Origin: Opitutus sp. ER46
GTDB lineage: Bacteria; Verrucomicrobiota; Verrucomicrobiia; Opitutales; Opitutaceae
Direction of reading: 5' to 3'
Length of the DNA stretch: 64,000 nucleotides
Assembly: GCF_003054705.1 (NCBI RefSeq)
Contig: NZ_QAYX01000017.1
Span: 1-64,000 of the forward strand
The notes under the pieces were generated by a model. It ran no database searches and was not told where the DNA came from. It was given only the letters and a program-made list of their open reading frames with translations. Position 1 is the first letter of the stretch; every line of letters begins with the position of its first letter. Of this stretch, positions 1 through 9,606 are shown in pieces. A program made the position numbers and the translations under genes.

Positions 1-326
1 GCCATCCCCCGAGTCTAGCCGGTACGAATCGCCCCGTCACCACGCCCAAGTTGAACGCTTACGCTGCATCCCAAGTTCAGCTGTTCGAAAGTCACGACGA
101 GGAGGAAATTGTCACTACGCCCCCAAGGGGCGTCGGCCGGCGTGGCGGCGATTCTTCTTACCGTGTCCATCCCTTGGACAACGGCCTTCATGGCCGATTC
201 CTTGACGGCACGGTAGACCGTCTCGGCCTTGCACGAAACTCGATTCGGCATGGCTTAATGCTAATCTTCGATTTCGACTTGTTCAGCGTTGCCGCCTAGG
301 GGCGCGTTCCTACTGGTCAGCGATTG
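1..326. other. Leading stretch without a supported gene
   Basis: This stretch carries two short overlapping antisense ORFs of about 80 codons (15-251 minus and 51-299 plus). Neither has a recognisable motif, signal peptide or convincing ribosome binding site. The minus-strand one begins MPNRVSCKAETV and could be the end of a small unknown gene, but I cannot support it. The composition is less GC-rich than most of the window and continues into the next gene. Confidence 0.4.
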
Positions 327-842
327 TTAGCTGCTACCAAGCTCAGGCACATCGAGTGCAATCAGATCCATGTAAATTTGGATCTCTCCTCTCCTTAGTC
401 GTGATAACTGAACATAATCATATTGAGGTTGGTCTCGGCAGAACTGAGAAAGGTTTGTACCGATGAATAGAGTGCCAGTCTTCGCATCACGAAATGCGAA
501 CGGCTTTGCGGCAGCTACGCTTACGCCCTCATAACCTCCCGGTGTCATATTGAATCCTCTGGGATTCTCGTAGGTGTTTCCGTCTTTGATGTGCTGGATT
601 TCTTTGTCAGAAAGCTCTTCCTTTTCACATTCTTCGACCACCGACCAAACAAAGTAATTCGAGCCACCGTAGAGGTTGAAGCAATTTTGGAGATACTGAT
701 TGCAGTGCTGGTTCTTCTTCAGGTCGCGCTCGTGCTGATCGAATCGGCGGTCAACATCGATCGATAAGCCAAAATATCCATGGTCTCCGAGTTGCTGAGC
801 AGGCACGGCGCAGCCACTGATCATGTAAATTCCGACGGTCAT
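327..842 (-). CDS. GIY-YIG family endonuclease-like protein
   Basis: Predicted 171-residue protein with a GIY-YIG nuclease domain. The N-terminus reads VGIYMISG, followed about 25 residues on by YFGLS (the YIG half, with F for I), then a conserved Arg, an H-x-N-x-x-LQ segment and a Tyr-Gly, and then a glutamate-rich helix that could supply the metal-binding Glu. This layout is typical of phage and homing-type GIY-YIG nucleases. I chose the ATG at 842 because the motif starts two residues later. A longer frame runs to 926 but adds only basic, non-conserved sequence. The gene is visibly AT-richer than its neighbours and stands alone, which fits lateral acquisition. The substrate is unknown. Confidence 0.75.
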   Translation of the reverse strand: MTVGIYMISGCAVPAQQLGDHGYFGLSIDVDRRFDQHERDLKKNQHCNQYLQNCFNLYGGSNYFVWSVVEECEKEELSDKEIQHIKDGNTYENPRGFNMTPGGYEGVSVAAAKPFAFRDAKTGTLFIGTNLSQFCRDQPQYDYVQLSRLRRGEIQIYMDLIALDVPELGSS

Positions 843-1057
843 TTGTTGGCTAGGCTCTTTCTTTCCGGCGCTGACGCAATATGTGTCTCGCGGCTTTTTC
901 CTCCCGATCTCCCGCAGTACCGACAAACGTCAAATCCGTCTTCCCGCACTCTGCGAAATCACAATGATACCGGATACGACGGTCTTGTGGCTCACCTTCT
1001 CCAATACGACATCCACTCGGATGTGGGCGTTAGGTGATTGTGGCAAAATCTGTGGCT

Positions 1058-1786
1058 TCACTTGCCGTCTCTCCACTGCATCCAAGCGTTGTCTCCGCTC
1101 AGGATCATCTTTCCCTCTGTCGCGGGGACGAACCACATTTGCAACATCGGGTATCCTTGAAAGTGCATGATGCCGCGACAAAACAGGAAAACTGGAATGT
1201 TGTCCGGTACCGAGATGGTGAAGACGCCATCAGCATCGGTGCGACCCGAGGCGACAATCGGGACGTTTTTCAAAGCTGCGGCAAACGCATCGCGTTCGCC
1301 CGCCAGCGTGGTCCCAAGTCCGTTCCGATCACCATTAGGATGCTGGGCGTAGTATCGCTTTTGAGCGGCTTTAACGTCGTCCATCGCCGCGAGTGGGTAA
1401 GCCTCAACGTGGGCCTCAGAAATCCTCTCTGTTGTGCCGCTAATGGTAGTGAAGATTTGCCCGGTAATTGTCTTTGTATGACCGCTGGCGGCTGGCAGAG
1501 AGTATGACGGTGGAGGCGGTGGCGGTGGTGCGGCCTGCGGAATCCTAGACCGCATCGCCGCCAAAACATCGGGCGGGAGGTTCGCGTATTGGATGGTCCC
1601 TCGCCCGCCGTCCCACTTCGCCATTGCTGCCGAGGTCGCATAGGAAACGAAAAGGACATTGTGAAGGACCGTCCCGTCACTGAGCTGCAATTCTGGAATT
1701 GGGGCGCGTAGGTCGATCCCAGCGCCAAAGGCCTGTTTGGAAACGAGACCGAAGATCACCACAAGGACTGCCAAGAACCGGACCAT
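1058..1786 (-). CDS. Secreted protein with C-terminal carboxypeptidase-regulatory-like fold
   Basis: Predicted 242-residue exported protein. From the ATG at 1786 the N-terminus (MVRFLAVLVVIFGLVSKQAFGA) is a clear signal peptide; the frame extends to 1855 but that would bury the signal. The mature part has an 8-proline run around residue 90. A C-terminal region with DADGVFTISVPDN resembles the beta-sandwich carboxypeptidase-regulatory-like domain used in cell-surface proteins. No catalytic residues are recognised. No operon partner is evident. It probably acts in the periplasm or on the surface; the function is unknown. Confidence 0.6.
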   Translation of the reverse strand: MVRFLAVLVVIFGLVSKQAFGAGIDLRAPIPELQLSDGTVLHNVLFVSYATSAAMAKWDGGRGTIQYANLPPDVLAAMRSRIPQAAPPPPPPPSYSLPAASGHTKTITGQIFTTISGTTERISEAHVEAYPLAAMDDVKAAQKRYYAQHPNGDRNGLGTTLAGERDAFAAALKNVPIVASGRTDADGVFTISVPDNIPVFLFCRGIMHFQGYPMLQMWFVPATEGKMILSGDNAWMQWRDGK

Positions 1787-2222
1787 AGCTCCGTTCTGCC
1801 ACTGCCACGGGAGCGGTACAATTGTTTTAATGGGGGTCTGCGCTCGGCGCTTCACGTCGCCGGCGGGTTCGATACCCAGTCTCTATAAGGTCAGGTCGAG
1901 TAGCGCGAAGTTCTGTTGGCGCAATGGGGATGAGAACGGTGACGGCACGCACATTCGGCTCGCCGATTAGAATTGAGGAAGATGCCAAGAATTCTGCCAA
2001 GTACCCCTGAATTTCAGCTCGGCTTTTTCCGGCGCCTCCTCTGACTGGAGGCCTATGCCGGCGACGAAACTTCGTTCAATCCCGGCCCCTGGCACCAGCC
2101 TTCGCTCATCCGCAAGCGGATGAGACTACGGCTGGCAGGCCAGCCACACGCGTGCGGGACCGGGGTGGGATTGCCGAGCGAAGGCTGCCCGCCATAGGCT
2201 TGGCGGCGGCGGGCGAACGACA
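1787..2222. other. Intergenic region preceding a GIY-YIG remnant
   Basis: No gene is supported here. The last 120 bases contain short GC-rich inverted segments (for example CTCATCCGCAAGCGGATGAG at 2105-2124) directly ahead of a truncated GIY-YIG reading frame. Confidence 0.4.
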
Positions 2223-2351
2223 ATGACCTACGTCTACATCCTCGAAAGCGTGAACACCCTTGGAGAGCGGTACATCGGGCAAACCGACGACCTGCGAGCG
2301 CGGTTGGCTTTCCATCAACACACGCCAATCAACGAGCCGCGACCGGCGTGA
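2223..2351 (+). pseudogene. Truncated GIY-YIG (UvrC-type/YhbQ-like) nuclease remnant
   Basis: A 42-codon frame begins MTYVYILES and continues to YIGQTDDLRARLAFHQ, the first half of a small YhbQ-type GIY-YIG domain. Intact members are usually 80-100 residues and continue with a basic region and a conserved Glu. Here the frame stops after PRPA and I find no continuation in the other frames. It is therefore most likely a decayed copy. It is unrelated in detail to the AT-rich GIY-YIG gene at 327-842. Confidence 0.6.
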
Positions 2352-2410
2352 CGCGTGGTGCCAGCATTCACTCGCGCGGGCCGAGCGAGTCAGAAAAAAC
2401 TCGCGCAGAT

Positions 2411-2788
2411 TTACGCGCGCTTCTCCGCGCGTCGCTGGGCTTCGGCGAGAAGTTTTTTCAGCGCGGCGATGTTGTCGCGCAAGTAAACGAGGTCGGAGTG
2501 AAACATGCGGACGCCTTGACGGAGGCGCGCGTGTTCCTGTGCGAACTGGGGTGAGTTTAGCAACCGATCGAGATTCGTGACGTGTTTCAGCAGTGGGTCG
2601 ATTCGCAGCCGGGCCCAGTTGGTTTTCGAAGGCAACTGCGAGAACTCGCGTTTTAGCGACTGCAGGGTCTTTCGGTGCGCGGGGATACTGCCCTTGTAGA
2701 CTTTGTCCATATGGTGCGCGCAACGAGCCTCTGCCTTTGCGAACGTCAAGCGAAGCATGCGTCGCGCGGTCGGTGAAACGCACTTCAT
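2411..2788 (-). CDS. Small basic helical hypothetical protein
   Basis: Predicted 125-residue protein, almost entirely helix-compatible and rich in Lys, Arg and Leu, ending in a charged AEAQRRAEKRA tail. I chose the ATG at 2788; the frame runs on to 3019 but the upstream part is arginine/proline noise. No domain, signal peptide or membrane segment is recognised. It could be a four-helix or coiled-coil protein. No operon partner is seen, and its 3' end faces the GIY-YIG remnant. Confidence 0.45.
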   Translation of the reverse strand: MKCVSPTARRMLRLTFAKAEARCAHHMDKVYKGSIPAHRKTLQSLKREFSQLPSKTNWARLRIDPLLKHVTNLDRLLNSPQFAQEHARLRQGVRMFHSDLVYLRDNIAALKKLLAEAQRRAEKRA

Positions 2789-3415
2789 TTCACATTGGGG
2801 GCGTGCCGTCGCGGCCGAGGGTTTTCGCACGCTGCTCGCGAAGCCGGTGGCGGGTTCTCGAATCCCATCGTGCCGTTTTTGAAGCGATCGCCCTCGGGGT
2901 ACCAACTCGATGGATGCAGGACCGCGCGCGGATTCGTGCGAGAAATCATGAGCCGTCCGATCGAGACACGCTCGAGTTTTTCGCATCGGCGCCTCAGTTC
3001 CCGCGTGAAACCGCCGCAACCTGCCGCAGAAAGTATCCGGACATTATCGCGGAGTATCCGGACATTATTCCGGAGTATCTGGACATTATTCCGCAAGTGG
3101 CCGGATGTCGGGTGGATATAATTGCAGCCCTCGTCCGCTGGGCTCCTGGGTTTTCGGCGGTCTCCGACTGTTTTCGTGAACGCGAACACAGCAAGGATCG
3201 GGCAGGGAAGTGACGGAAACGGAAGGAGGTTGGGCCGCAAGAAGGTGCAAGAGGCCCAAAGACGCAGGGCGGAGAACGCGCCCATCAGGGGCGCGTCGGG
3301 GCGGAAAGGGGCAAGTCGCAGCGCGGTTTTCCGGTAAAATGGCGCCGCCCATTCTCTGCCTCCTCCGCCCGTTCGTGAGCATCAGGACGTCAGCAGGGAC
3401 GCGGACGAATCCGGG
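2789..3415. other. 627-base stretch without a supported gene
   Basis: Six-frame reading gives only low-complexity arginine-rich frames. The only structure I see is the 21-bp tandem repeat at 3032-3094. Confidence 0.5.
3032..3094. repeat. Three tandem copies of a 21-bp unit
   Basis: Units begin at 3032, 3053 and 3074, each of the form AGTATCYGGACATTATNCCGG (fourth to last positions vary). Copies 1 and 2 differ at two positions and copy 3 carries T for C at one place. The unit is AT-rich relative to its surroundings. It keeps an open frame but nothing suggests it is translated. Confidence 0.85.
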
Positions 3416-4771
3416 TCATAGCTGTCCGGCGAGATAATGAAGGTGCAGGAGGGCAATGTGGCGCTGGCAGTTGGCGTCAAAGAGATCGGCCTCGGCCTTC
3501 CGGAGCTCGGCGTCGGTCTCCAGCGTCGCCGCCTCGAGGGCCAGTCCGTTGGTCGCAGACTGGTGCGCAAGTTCGGAGGCGCGGCGCCGAAATGAAACGG
3601 CCTCGTGGGCGAGCGCGATCCGTTCGTCGGCGAACACGAGGTCCTGGTGCGCCAAGCGGAGCCGGCGCGCAGCCTCCTCCTCGAGGCGGTCCTGGTTTAG
3701 CTCGGCCCCGCGACGCTGTGACAGCGCGCGGGTGACTAGCGCGCGGCGCCGGCCGAAATCGAAGACGTCCCAGCTCAATGTTACGCCGACCACGCCGTTG
3801 TCGCGGGCGACGAGCGGCACGCCGTCCTGCCGAACCACGCCGCCGACCAGGGAGACGTCGGGGATGTAGGCTTGGCGCGCGGCACGCACGCCGGCAGTGG
3901 CGCGTTCTAACGTGGCGGCGGCGATGAGGCGCTCCGGGTTGTTGGCGGCTTGCGCAATCCAATCGGAGAGCGGCCGATCCTCGCGGGTCGGAAGCCGGTC
4001 GGTGACGACGAGGTCGTCGACGCCGCCGCGTCCGATCAGATCGGCGAGCTCCAGCGACAGGCGCGCGTACTCCTGCCGGCTGCGGGTGAGTTCCGCGCGC
4101 GCCTGGATCACGGCCGCTCCCAACCCGATGACCTTGTCGTCGAGCAACTCACCCGCACTGCGGGCGACCCTGGCGTCGTGGAGCCGCCGCTCTTGCCAGC
4201 GGAGCATCGCCTCCTTTTCGGAAATCCTCAGGGTCTGGACGCGCAGGCCGACAAAGAGCTCCTCGATGTCGAGCCTGATCCGGGCGTTGACGTGATTCAG
4301 TTCCCGCTGCGCCTCCGCAACGCCGGCGCCGGCGGCACGCACGCCGCTGCCGATCCGCCAGAGCTGCGAGAGCGGCTGCGCGACGGTAAGCGAGCCAACG
4401 GAGGGCGTCCGGCTGCCGCGGGCGAGTGCGAGGTCGTTCGTTGGGAAGGCCGTGACGTCCAGCGGCCCCAGGCCGAGGGCCGGCCCGGTGCCGTTGAGAA
4501 CCGAGGTGAGCGATCCACGGGCGAGCTTTACCTCGAGCGGATCCTTCATGTACCAGGAGGCTCCATACACGTGGACCTGGGCGAACCGCTGCCGCTGCGC
4601 GGCCGTGAGCTCGGCCGCCGCGGTGTCGACTTTGGTCTGCCCCAGCTGCGAGGCCTTACTCTTCTGCAGTGCGAGCGAGAGGGCCTGGTCGAGCGTTAGC
4701 GGCTCGCCGGCGAGACCGAGGCCGCAAAAGGTGCTCGCCGCGAAAAGCGGAATGAGGAAACGGGCTTTCAT
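3416..4771 (-). CDS. TolC-like outer-membrane efflux channel protein
   Basis: Predicted 451-residue outer-membrane factor that would form the exit duct of the RND pump encoded upstream. A signal peptide (MKARFLIPLFAASTFCGLGLAG) is followed by LTLDQALSLALQKS, the usual opening of an outer-membrane efflux repeat. A second repeat (GVRAARQAYIPDVSLVGG ... LSWDVFDFGRRR) lies in the C-terminal half. The ATG at 4771 overlaps the pump gene's stop by four bases (ATGA), which fixes the start and indicates translational coupling. The frame runs to 4903, but that part is the antiparallel of the pump's C-terminus. Confidence 0.9.
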   Translation of the reverse strand: MKARFLIPLFAASTFCGLGLAGEPLTLDQALSLALQKSKASQLGQTKVDTAAAELTAAQRQRFAQVHVYGASWYMKDPLEVKLARGSLTSVLNGTGPALGLGPLDVTAFPTNDLALARGSRTPSVGSLTVAQPLSQLWRIGSGVRAAGAGVAEAQRELNHVNARIRLDIEELFVGLRVQTLRISEKEAMLRWQERRLHDARVARSAGELLDDKVIGLGAAVIQARAELTRSRQEYARLSLELADLIGRGGVDDLVVTDRLPTREDRPLSDWIAQAANNPERLIAAATLERATAGVRAARQAYIPDVSLVGGVVRQDGVPLVARDNGVVGVTLSWDVFDFGRRRALVTRALSQRRGAELNQDRLEEEAARRLRLAHQDLVFADERIALAHEAVSFRRRASELAHQSATNGLALEAATLETDAELRKAEADLFDANCQRHIALLHLHYLAGQL

Positions 4772-7700
4772 GAGCGGCTCTCCTGATCGTCCGTGGGCGC
4801 GACGGGCCGCATGACGACGCTGTACATGGCGGGAATGACGACGAGGGTCATGCCCATTGACCAGATGATCCCGATCGAGAAGGCGCCGGCCAGAGGCGCC
4901 CACAGGGGGGAACGCGTGATCAGCATCGGGGCCATGCCGACGGCAGCGGCCATCGAGGTGAGAAAGATAGGGCGGAGCCGGCGGACGCCCGAGGCGATCG
5001 CGGCGGCAGTGGCATCAAGCTTTTCCTCCCGGCGCAGGTGGTTCGCGTGGTCGACGAGTATGACCGAGTTTCGAATCACGATGCCAACGAGGCTGATCAT
5101 CCCGATACCGGCCGTGAAACTCATCACGTTGTGAGTGATGACGAGGCCGGTGATCGCGCCGAAGAGCGTAAGCGGGATCGCCAGCATCACGAGCAGCGTC
5201 TCCCGCACCGTTTTGAATTCGAACAGGATCACGCCGAAGATGAGGACCAGGCTGGCGAGCAGGGCGCCGAGCATCTGCCCGTAGGTCTTTTGCTGGTTCT
5301 CGTACTCGCCGCCGAATTCGATGCGGTAGCCCGGCGGCAGCTTCAGCTCCGCCACCTGCCGCCGCAGCGGCGCGAGGACCTGCGAAGGCAACGTCCGCGC
5401 ATCCGGTGAGATCAGCACCGTCAGCGTGCGCAGCCCGTTGCGATGCGCGATCTGGGCCGGCTGCCAGGTCGGCACGGGCGTGGCGACCTCCGCCACCGGC
5501 ACGGGGGCACTGGTCGAAAGGGTGCCGAGCATGAACGAACGAAGGGCGGCGTAGTCCTCGCGATGCGCGGCGTTGAGGCGAAGCACGATCGGCACCGTGG
5601 CGTCGTGTTCCCATACCTGGGTGACGGGGAAGCCGGAGAATCCGGCACGAACTTGGGCGGCGATCAGGCTGGTCGCCAGACCGAGCCGATTGGCCATCTC
5701 GGCATCGACCTGGAGATTGATCGCGAGGCCGTCGCGAAAGTTGTCGCGCACCTGGGTGGCGCCGGGGATCCGCTGCGCCAGGGCGCGGATCCGATCGCCG
5801 TACTCGCGCAATGTCGCCAAGTCGGGACCGCTGAGACGGACCTCGACGGGCGCGCCGTATTCCTCTCCTTGCTGGATCCGCTTCACGTCGATGCGGACGC
5901 CAGGCGCGAAGTTGACGAGCTTCGTGAAGTACTCCTGCGCCAGCGCGCCGGTTTCCTTGGCGGTCCGGGTGCTGACGAGAAGCATGCCGTAGCTCGGACG
6001 CGGGAACTCGGGCGAGAAGCTGTAGTACACTCGCGGGGCAGCGGTACCGACGAAAGCCGCAAACTTCGGGATCCGCTGGTCGGCGCGCAGGACGGCCTCG
6101 ACCTGGCGGACGACGCGATCCGTCGCCTCAAGCCGGGTGCCGAGCGGCATGTCGATCTCAATGATGAACTGGTCGCGTTCGGCGGCGGGAAAGAGTTCCT
6201 GCTTTACGACCGGCGTCAGCAGCAGCGCAGCGGGAATGGTAAGCAGGGCGAGGCTCGTGGTGAGATAGGGATGAGCGACCGCGGGGCGAATGATCCGCTC
6301 GTAAGTCGCCAAGACACGGTCGAGCACGCGCGCGCCCATGGTCTGGCGGCCGCCCTTCAGGCCCTGCCGGATGCAGAGGTAGCACAGGAGCGGCGTGACG
6401 CACAGCGCCACGACGAGCGAGAGCAGCAGAGCCACGGCGACGGTGATCGGCATGGCCCAGAGAAACTCCTTCGAGTTGCCGGTGAGGAAGAAGTTCAGCG
6501 GCGCGAAGGCCAGGATGATGGCCACCGTGGCGGCCAGCACCGGAACGATCAACTCATGGGCCCCGCGCCACGCCGCGTCCCAGCGCGTGGCGCCGGCGTC
6601 GAGTTTCTCGAGGTAGTTGTCGACGATGACGATGGCGTTGTCGACGACCATGCCCAACACGACGATCAGCGAGGCGAGCGAAACCTGGTGCAGCTCAATC
6701 CCGAGCAGACTCAGGTTGCAGAAGGTCGCGGCGATGGTGAGGGGGATGGCGAGCGCCGCGATCAGCGCCACGCGCAGGGGCAGCAGAATCACCGTGACGA
6801 GCACGACCGCGGCGATCGCGATGAAGAACTCCACGATGAAGTGGTGGATTGACTGCGCCACCACCTCCGGCTGGTCGTTGATCACCACGACGTCGACGTC
6901 GGACGGGAGGAGCGATCGCACCTGGTTGATCTGTTGCCGCACGGCCTGGCCGAACTCGACGATGTTGTAGCCCGGCTGCATCTCCGCCGAGATCATCAAC
7001 GCCGCGTCGTCGCGACCGTTCACCCGCAGAAACGCCTCGGGATCGGACAGCCTCCGGCTGACGGTGGCGATGTCGCCGATGCGAACGACGCGCTCGTGCG
7101 GCAGGTCGGAGAACACCACTTGCTGGCGAACATCCGCAATGGAGGTGAGGCGTCCAACCGTATGGAGCGGAGTCTCAGTGTCGCCGGCCTTGATGGTGCC
7201 GGTGGGCGGCGTCGAGTTCTGCAGCAGGAGCGCGGCCGACACGGCCGGCAGGTTGACGGCGAAACGGGCGAGGCGCTGGGAGTCCGCCTCGACGTAGATC
7301 GTCTCGTTGCGTTCGCCGTAGCGCTTAATCCGCCCCATGCCCTCGACGCGCCTGAGCCCGTCTTCAATCCGCTGGGCAAAGCGACGGGTCTCGTCGTAGG
7401 TGCGCTGCGGCGAAGAGACGCCGATGAGTAGCGCGACGGATTCGCCAAAATCGGAATTGACGATCGGGGGCAGAGTCGCGGCGGGGAGCGCGGTCGCCTT
7501 CAGCTCCGCCAATCCGAGCCGCAGGCGCGACCAGAACGCCTTCTGGTCCTTGGTCCACTCGTGCAACTCGACCGTGACCACCACCAAGCCGTCGCGGGTG
7601 ACGGACTTGGTCTTCCGATGATTAACCTCGGTAAAAGAGAACAGGTAGTTCTCCAGCGGGCGTGTGACCTGCTGCTCGACCTCGGCGGCGTTGGCGCCGG

Positions 7701-7854
7701 GGTAGGGAACGGCGACGAGCGCCTGATACACCGAGATGGTTGGCGTATCCTGCCGTGGCATCCGCAGGAGCGCGTTGAGGCCGAGCAGGAGCGCAAAGCA
7801 ACTGAGGACGAACACCACCTGTCGGTGGCGCAGGGGCCAGGTGAGAAATTTCAT
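4768..7854 (-). CDS. RND efflux transporter, AcrB-type inner-membrane pump
   Basis: Predicted 1028-residue proton-driven pump of the hydrophobe/amphiphile RND class. It has the usual TM1, large periplasmic loop, TM2-7, second loop and TM8-12. TM4 carries LGMVVDNAIVIVDN, so only the first of AcrB's two aspartates (D407/D408) is kept and the second is Asn. TM10 has GIVIRNSVILVD with Arg where AcrB has Lys940. Such DN/R variants occur in many RND pumps, so I regard it as functional. It overlaps the adaptor gene upstream and the channel gene downstream by four bases each, giving a complete tripartite system. The substrate cannot be read from sequence. Confidence 0.93.
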   Translation of the reverse strand: MKFLTWPLRHRQVVFVLSCFALLLGLNALLRMPRQDTPTISVYQALVAVPYPGANAAEVEQQVTRPLENYLFSFTEVNHRKTKSVTRDGLVVVTVELHEWTKDQKAFWSRLRLGLAELKATALPAATLPPIVNSDFGESVALLIGVSSPQRTYDETRRFAQRIEDGLRRVEGMGRIKRYGERNETIYVEADSQRLARFAVNLPAVSAALLLQNSTPPTGTIKAGDTETPLHTVGRLTSIADVRQQVVFSDLPHERVVRIGDIATVSRRLSDPEAFLRVNGRDDAALMISAEMQPGYNIVEFGQAVRQQINQVRSLLPSDVDVVVINDQPEVVAQSIHHFIVEFFIAIAAVVLVTVILLPLRVALIAALAIPLTIAATFCNLSLLGIELHQVSLASLIVVLGMVVDNAIVIVDNYLEKLDAGATRWDAAWRGAHELIVPVLAATVAIILAFAPLNFFLTGNSKEFLWAMPITVAVALLLSLVVALCVTPLLCYLCIRQGLKGGRQTMGARVLDRVLATYERIIRPAVAHPYLTTSLALLTIPAALLLTPVVKQELFPAAERDQFIIEIDMPLGTRLEATDRVVRQVEAVLRADQRIPKFAAFVGTAAPRVYYSFSPEFPRPSYGMLLVSTRTAKETGALAQEYFTKLVNFAPGVRIDVKRIQQGEEYGAPVEVRLSGPDLATLREYGDRIRALAQRIPGATQVRDNFRDGLAINLQVDAEMANRLGLATSLIAAQVRAGFSGFPVTQVWEHDATVPIVLRLNAAHREDYAALRSFMLGTLSTSAPVPVAEVATPVPTWQPAQIAHRNGLRTLTVLISPDARTLPSQVLAPLRRQVAELKLPPGYRIEFGGEYENQQKTYGQMLGALLASLVLIFGVILFEFKTVRETLLVMLAIPLTLFGAITGLVITHNVMSFTAGIGMISLVGIVIRNSVILVDHANHLRREEKLDATAAAIASGVRRLRPIFLTSMAAAVGMAPMLITRSPLWAPLAGAFSIGIIWSMGMTLVVIPAMYSVVMRPVAPTDDQESRS

Positions 7855-8894
7855 GGCCGATGGGCGAGCGCGAGACGGGTACCCTCGAACAACGTATGGG
7901 GAACGTTGAGGACGATCTGGTCGCCGTCGGTCAGCCCGGCGGAGACTTCGATGCCGGTGGCAGTTAGGGATTCCACCTGGATCAGTTGCCGGACCGCCGT
8001 CTGCCGCGTCGGCTCGACGAGCCAGACGAAGAGCGAGCCGTCAGGGTGCTTTTGTACAGCTTGCGGCGGAACGAGAAGCGCGCGGTGCGTTCGGCCGGTC
8101 AAGATGTGGGCTACGACGACGTGCCCCTGCCGGAGTTCGCCGCCGCGGTTCGCGAGCCGCACCTTTACGGTGAACGTGCGGGCCAGTGGATCGGCATTGG
8201 GCAGGATCGATTCGACTGTTCCGCGTTGCGGATCGTGGCCTGCGGCGGGGACGTGAACATCGACGAGCTGACCAACCTGCACCCTGGAAATCTCTGTCTC
8301 CGCAACCCCGACGTTGGCCCAGACGGCGCCGGGCGGCAAGAGGGTGAACACGGGTACGGCAGGGACGGCAACGAGTCCCGGCGCGATACCGCGTCGCACG
8401 ACCCAGCCGTCGCATGGCGCGTGCAAGACGGTGTAGTCAAGTTGCCGGCGCGCGAGGGTTGCGGCCGCTTCGGCCTGCTGCAGGGCGGAGCTGATGCGAT
8501 CGAAATCCGTGGCGGTGAGACTGCCGGCCTCGTGGAGGCGGGCCAGGCGCGCATGCCGAGATTTGACCTCCTGCAGTTGGGCTTCGGCGATGGCGACGCT
8601 CCTCTCGTAATCCACGGGATCGAGCTGGGCGAGCACGTCGCCCTGCTTGATCAGGGCGCCGTCGGCGGCCGGCACCGATAGCACGCGGCCGGAGACCATG
8701 AAGGCAATCTCGGCCTTGTCGATCGCCTCGATCGCGCCCGAGGCAACGATCTGTTCCGGCACATTGCTGGCGTGGACTATATGAACCGAGACGGTGACGG
8801 CAGCCGGCGACGCCTGACTGACGTCGCGGTCGCAGCCTGTCAGCGGAACGAGGACGACCAGGAGGGTCGCTCGAAAGGACGATGGTATCTTCAT
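7851..8894 (-). CDS. RND efflux periplasmic adaptor lipoprotein (membrane fusion protein)
   Basis: Predicted 347-residue adaptor bridging the pump and the outer-membrane channel. From the ATG at 8894 it has a lipoprotein signal ending in LTGC, so Cys21 would be lipidated. Next come one lipoyl half-motif (GRVLSVPAADGALIKQGDVLAQLD), a coiled-coil hairpin, and the second half (VLHAPCDGWVVRRGIAPG). Beta-barrel and membrane-proximal domains follow. The frame extends to 8951 but the lipobox spacing supports 8894. Its stop overlaps the pump's ATG. The MarR gene lies 102 bases upstream on the same strand. Confidence 0.92.
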   Translation of the reverse strand: MKIPSSFRATLLVVLVPLTGCDRDVSQASPAAVTVSVHIVHASNVPEQIVASGAIEAIDKAEIAFMVSGRVLSVPAADGALIKQGDVLAQLDPVDYERSVAIAEAQLQEVKSRHARLARLHEAGSLTATDFDRISSALQQAEAAATLARRQLDYTVLHAPCDGWVVRRGIAPGLVAVPAVPVFTLLPPGAVWANVGVAETEISRVQVGQLVDVHVPAAGHDPQRGTVESILPNADPLARTFTVKVRLANRGGELRQGHVVVAHILTGRTHRALLVPPQAVQKHPDGSLFVWLVEPTRQTAVRQLIQVESLTATGIEVSAGLTDGDQIVLNVPHTLFEGTRLALAHRP

Positions 8895-8996
8895 GGAGGA
8901 TTCGGACAGAGAGTGGATCTCCGTCGTGGACGGACGGTATCGACCACTCACGGACGGACGCTCGCGAAGGCGGAGCGTCTGGTCGTAAACTGGAGT

Positions 8997-9506
8997 TCAG
9001 CCGGCGGAGGGTTTTCCGCGGGCGGCTGCGTCGAGGCGGCGAAAGGCCTCGACGAGGACCTCATTGGCGTGGACGCCGATCGCGCGCCCAATCTGGTGCG
9101 CCTTCTCGATCGTGAGCTGCAGCGATTGCTCCGCCAGGCTGCGCCCGGCGTCGGTGAGTTCGATGAATATTCTGCGGCGGTCGGCTGTGGCGCGCTCGCG
9201 CCGGATGAGCGCACGCCCTTCCAGGCGATCGGCTGCCTCGGTCATGCTCGGGCGCGCCGATCCCGTCTGCGCTGCCACGGCGGCGAGCGTGGAGCGTTCC
9301 GGCGCGATCGCGTAGAGCGTAACGAGAACAGCGAAATCGAGTTCCGACAGCCCGAGGCGTTCGAACTCGCGGCGAAACGCGTGGCGAACCGCGGTGGCGG
9401 TGCTGAGCAGCCCGAGGACGACGCGGCAATGCGTCGCATCCGCCCCGCGCTTCTGACCGGCGATCGTCAGGATCGCGCGAAACGGGATGGTGTTGGCGGC
9501 GATCAT
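8997..9506 (-). CDS. MarR-family transcriptional regulator
   Basis: Predicted 169-residue winged-helix regulator. The core includes LSELDFAVLVTLYAIAPERSTLAAVAAQTGSARPSMTEAADRLEGRALIRRERATADRRR, i.e. the helix-turn-helix followed by the D-R-R wing, then a dimerisation helix. It is the first gene of the minus-strand run MarR-adaptor-pump-channel, so it probably represses the efflux operon and itself in response to a small ligand. That role is inferred from position. The start at 9506 gives about 40 residues before the HTH core, which is normal for the family. Confidence 0.88.
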   Translation of the reverse strand: MIAANTIPFRAILTIAGQKRGADATHCRVVLGLLSTATAVRHAFRREFERLGLSELDFAVLVTLYAIAPERSTLAAVAAQTGSARPSMTEAADRLEGRALIRRERATADRRRIFIELTDAGRSLAEQSLQLTIEKAHQIGRAIGVHANEVLVEAFRRLDAAARGKPSAG

Positions 9507-9606
9507 GGGACGTGGCGGTTGTCGCGCGCGCTTGGGCTGAACTGATCCATGGCATTATTCTACGGCGCGGCCTTCGCTGGGAGAAATAGCCTGCCAGACC
9601 TCGACC

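Noticed and set aside
5443-6852. 469-codon plus-strand frame
   Set aside because: It is antisense to the RND pump gene, charged and repetitive, with no domain.
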